Positions 63,755 through 64,000 of a DNA stretch of 64,000 bases are shown here, piece by piece. Below the pieces are notes generated by a model. It searched no databases. It was not told the DNA's origin and worked only from the letters and a program-made list of their open reading frames with translations. The stretch is from an uncultured Christensenellaceae bacterium (GTDB lineage: Bacteria; Bacillota; Clostridia; Christensenellales; Borkfalkiaceae), in NCBI GenBank assembly GCA_910586655.1, contig CAJUIR010000001.1, forward strand, positions 1-64,000, written 5' to 3'. Every line of letters starts with the position of its first letter. Position 1 is the first letter of the stretch. The translations under genes and the position numbers were made by a program.

Positions 63755-64000
63755 TTACGACTGAATTTTTAACTGCACCGCTTGTCCGTCAAAAGGGGAA
63801 GCCGTTGATACTTCGCAAATCTTCCCGAACAATGCGCCGAAATCTGTCTTTTTTTCCTTTTTCGTTTCTACTTCCGCGAGTTCGTTCTTAAATACTCGTG
63901 CGCCACCTTTCGGACACCCGTCCGTGCCGATTTCCTCGTACACCGAAATTTCTTCTTTTGTAACTTCAACATAACACCCGATTCGGCGATATAATTGAAT
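63755..64000 (-). CDS. Hypothetical protein, N-terminus beyond the right edge
   Basis: The frame is open to the window edge and encodes at least 81 residues, ending FDGQAVQLKIQS. Visible parts include GCYVEVTKEEISVYEEIGTD and CPKGGARVFKNELAE, then a Lys/Glu-rich stretch. The true start lies outside. It shows that the minus-strand operon continues to the right. Not recognised. Confidence 0.6.
   Translation of the reverse strand: MQLYRRIGCYVEVTKEEISVYEEIGTDGCPKGGARVFKNELAEVETKKEKKTDFGALFGKICEVSTASPFDGQAVQLKIQS

Larger units (their letters stand above)
53689..64000. mobile_element. Integrated accessory element, inovirus-like candidate (right end outside window)
   Basis: A transposase, a structured non-coding segment, plus-strand small genes with DUF932, and a minus-strand operon of small, membrane and ATPase genes replace the housekeeping genes seen to the left. 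Most products are unrecognised, several are under 100 residues, and base composition becomes more A+T-rich around 57.2-58.2 kb. The combination of a membrane-bound packaging-type ATPase, a C-terminally anchored large surface protein and a 30-residue membrane peptide suggests filamentous-phage ancestry; a mobilisable plasmid is the main alternative. Confidence 0.6.

Overview
The window looks like the chromosome of an uncultured anaerobic member of the Clostridia (Firmicutes, possibly Christensenellales-like; the family-level guess is weak). Supporting signs are an iron-sulfur single-chain L-serine dehydratase, DUF4364 and TSCPD small proteins, an mraZ-headed division and cell-wall cluster with a meso-DAP-type MurE, PadR and LicD genes, strong AGGAGG-type ribosome sites and TTGACA-N17-TATAAT promoters. 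No rRNA, tRNA, CRISPR array or selfish intron was seen.

Layout. 0.1-3.4 kb: a frameshifted HAD phosphatase, a DUF1294-like membrane protein, serine dehydratase, then TSCPD and DUF4364 on the opposite strand. 3.5-11.4 kb: one operon for tRNA modification and mismatch repair (miaB-mutS-mutL-miaA) ending in a PLP-dependent YnbB-type lyase. 11.4-13.2 kb: an ABC exporter behind a structured leader. 13.3-18.6 kb: a polyamine uptake operon (XRE-cupin regulator, potA-B-C-D) on the minus strand. 18.7-19.9 kb: rpsT and murI. 19.9-33.7 kb: the division cluster mraZ-rsmH-ftsL-ftsI-murE-mraY-murD-ftsW-murA-ftsQ, then ftsA-like and ftsZ, starting at a promoter with four GTGG boxes at exact 10-bp spacing. 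murF and murG are not in it. 33.7-36.5 kb: a four-gene cassette (racemase, HAD, nucleotidyltransferase, LicD) that looks like a cell-surface decoration pathway. 36.6-41.2 kb: groEL/groES, dCMP deaminase, cyclophilin, purB. 41.5-53.5 kb: a 2161-residue anchored surface protein, a PadR regulator fused to a coiled coil and four membrane helices, a YkvI-like membrane protein, and an ABC importer of the nitrate/sulfonate/pyrimidine class.

53.5 kb to the right edge is an accessory element. It begins with an IS481/IS3-type DDE transposase, followed by about 0.5 kb of highly structured non-coding DNA, a small plus-strand gene set with a DUF932 protein, and a long minus-strand operon entering from beyond the right edge. 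That operon encodes a 480-residue protein with a C-terminal membrane anchor, a basic protein, a 30-residue single-helix membrane peptide, several tiny proteins and a 751-residue membrane-embedded P-loop ATPase. Tiny membrane peptides, an anchored surface protein, a membrane-bound packaging-type ATPase and a transposase together recall filamentous (inovirus-like) prophages, but no replication protein is visible here, so this is a hypothesis. On the opposite strand of this operon lies a well-formed candidate small RNA or single-strand origin (promoter, closed multi-branched fold, terminator) at about 61.5 kb. This element is the most likely place for an undescribed system.
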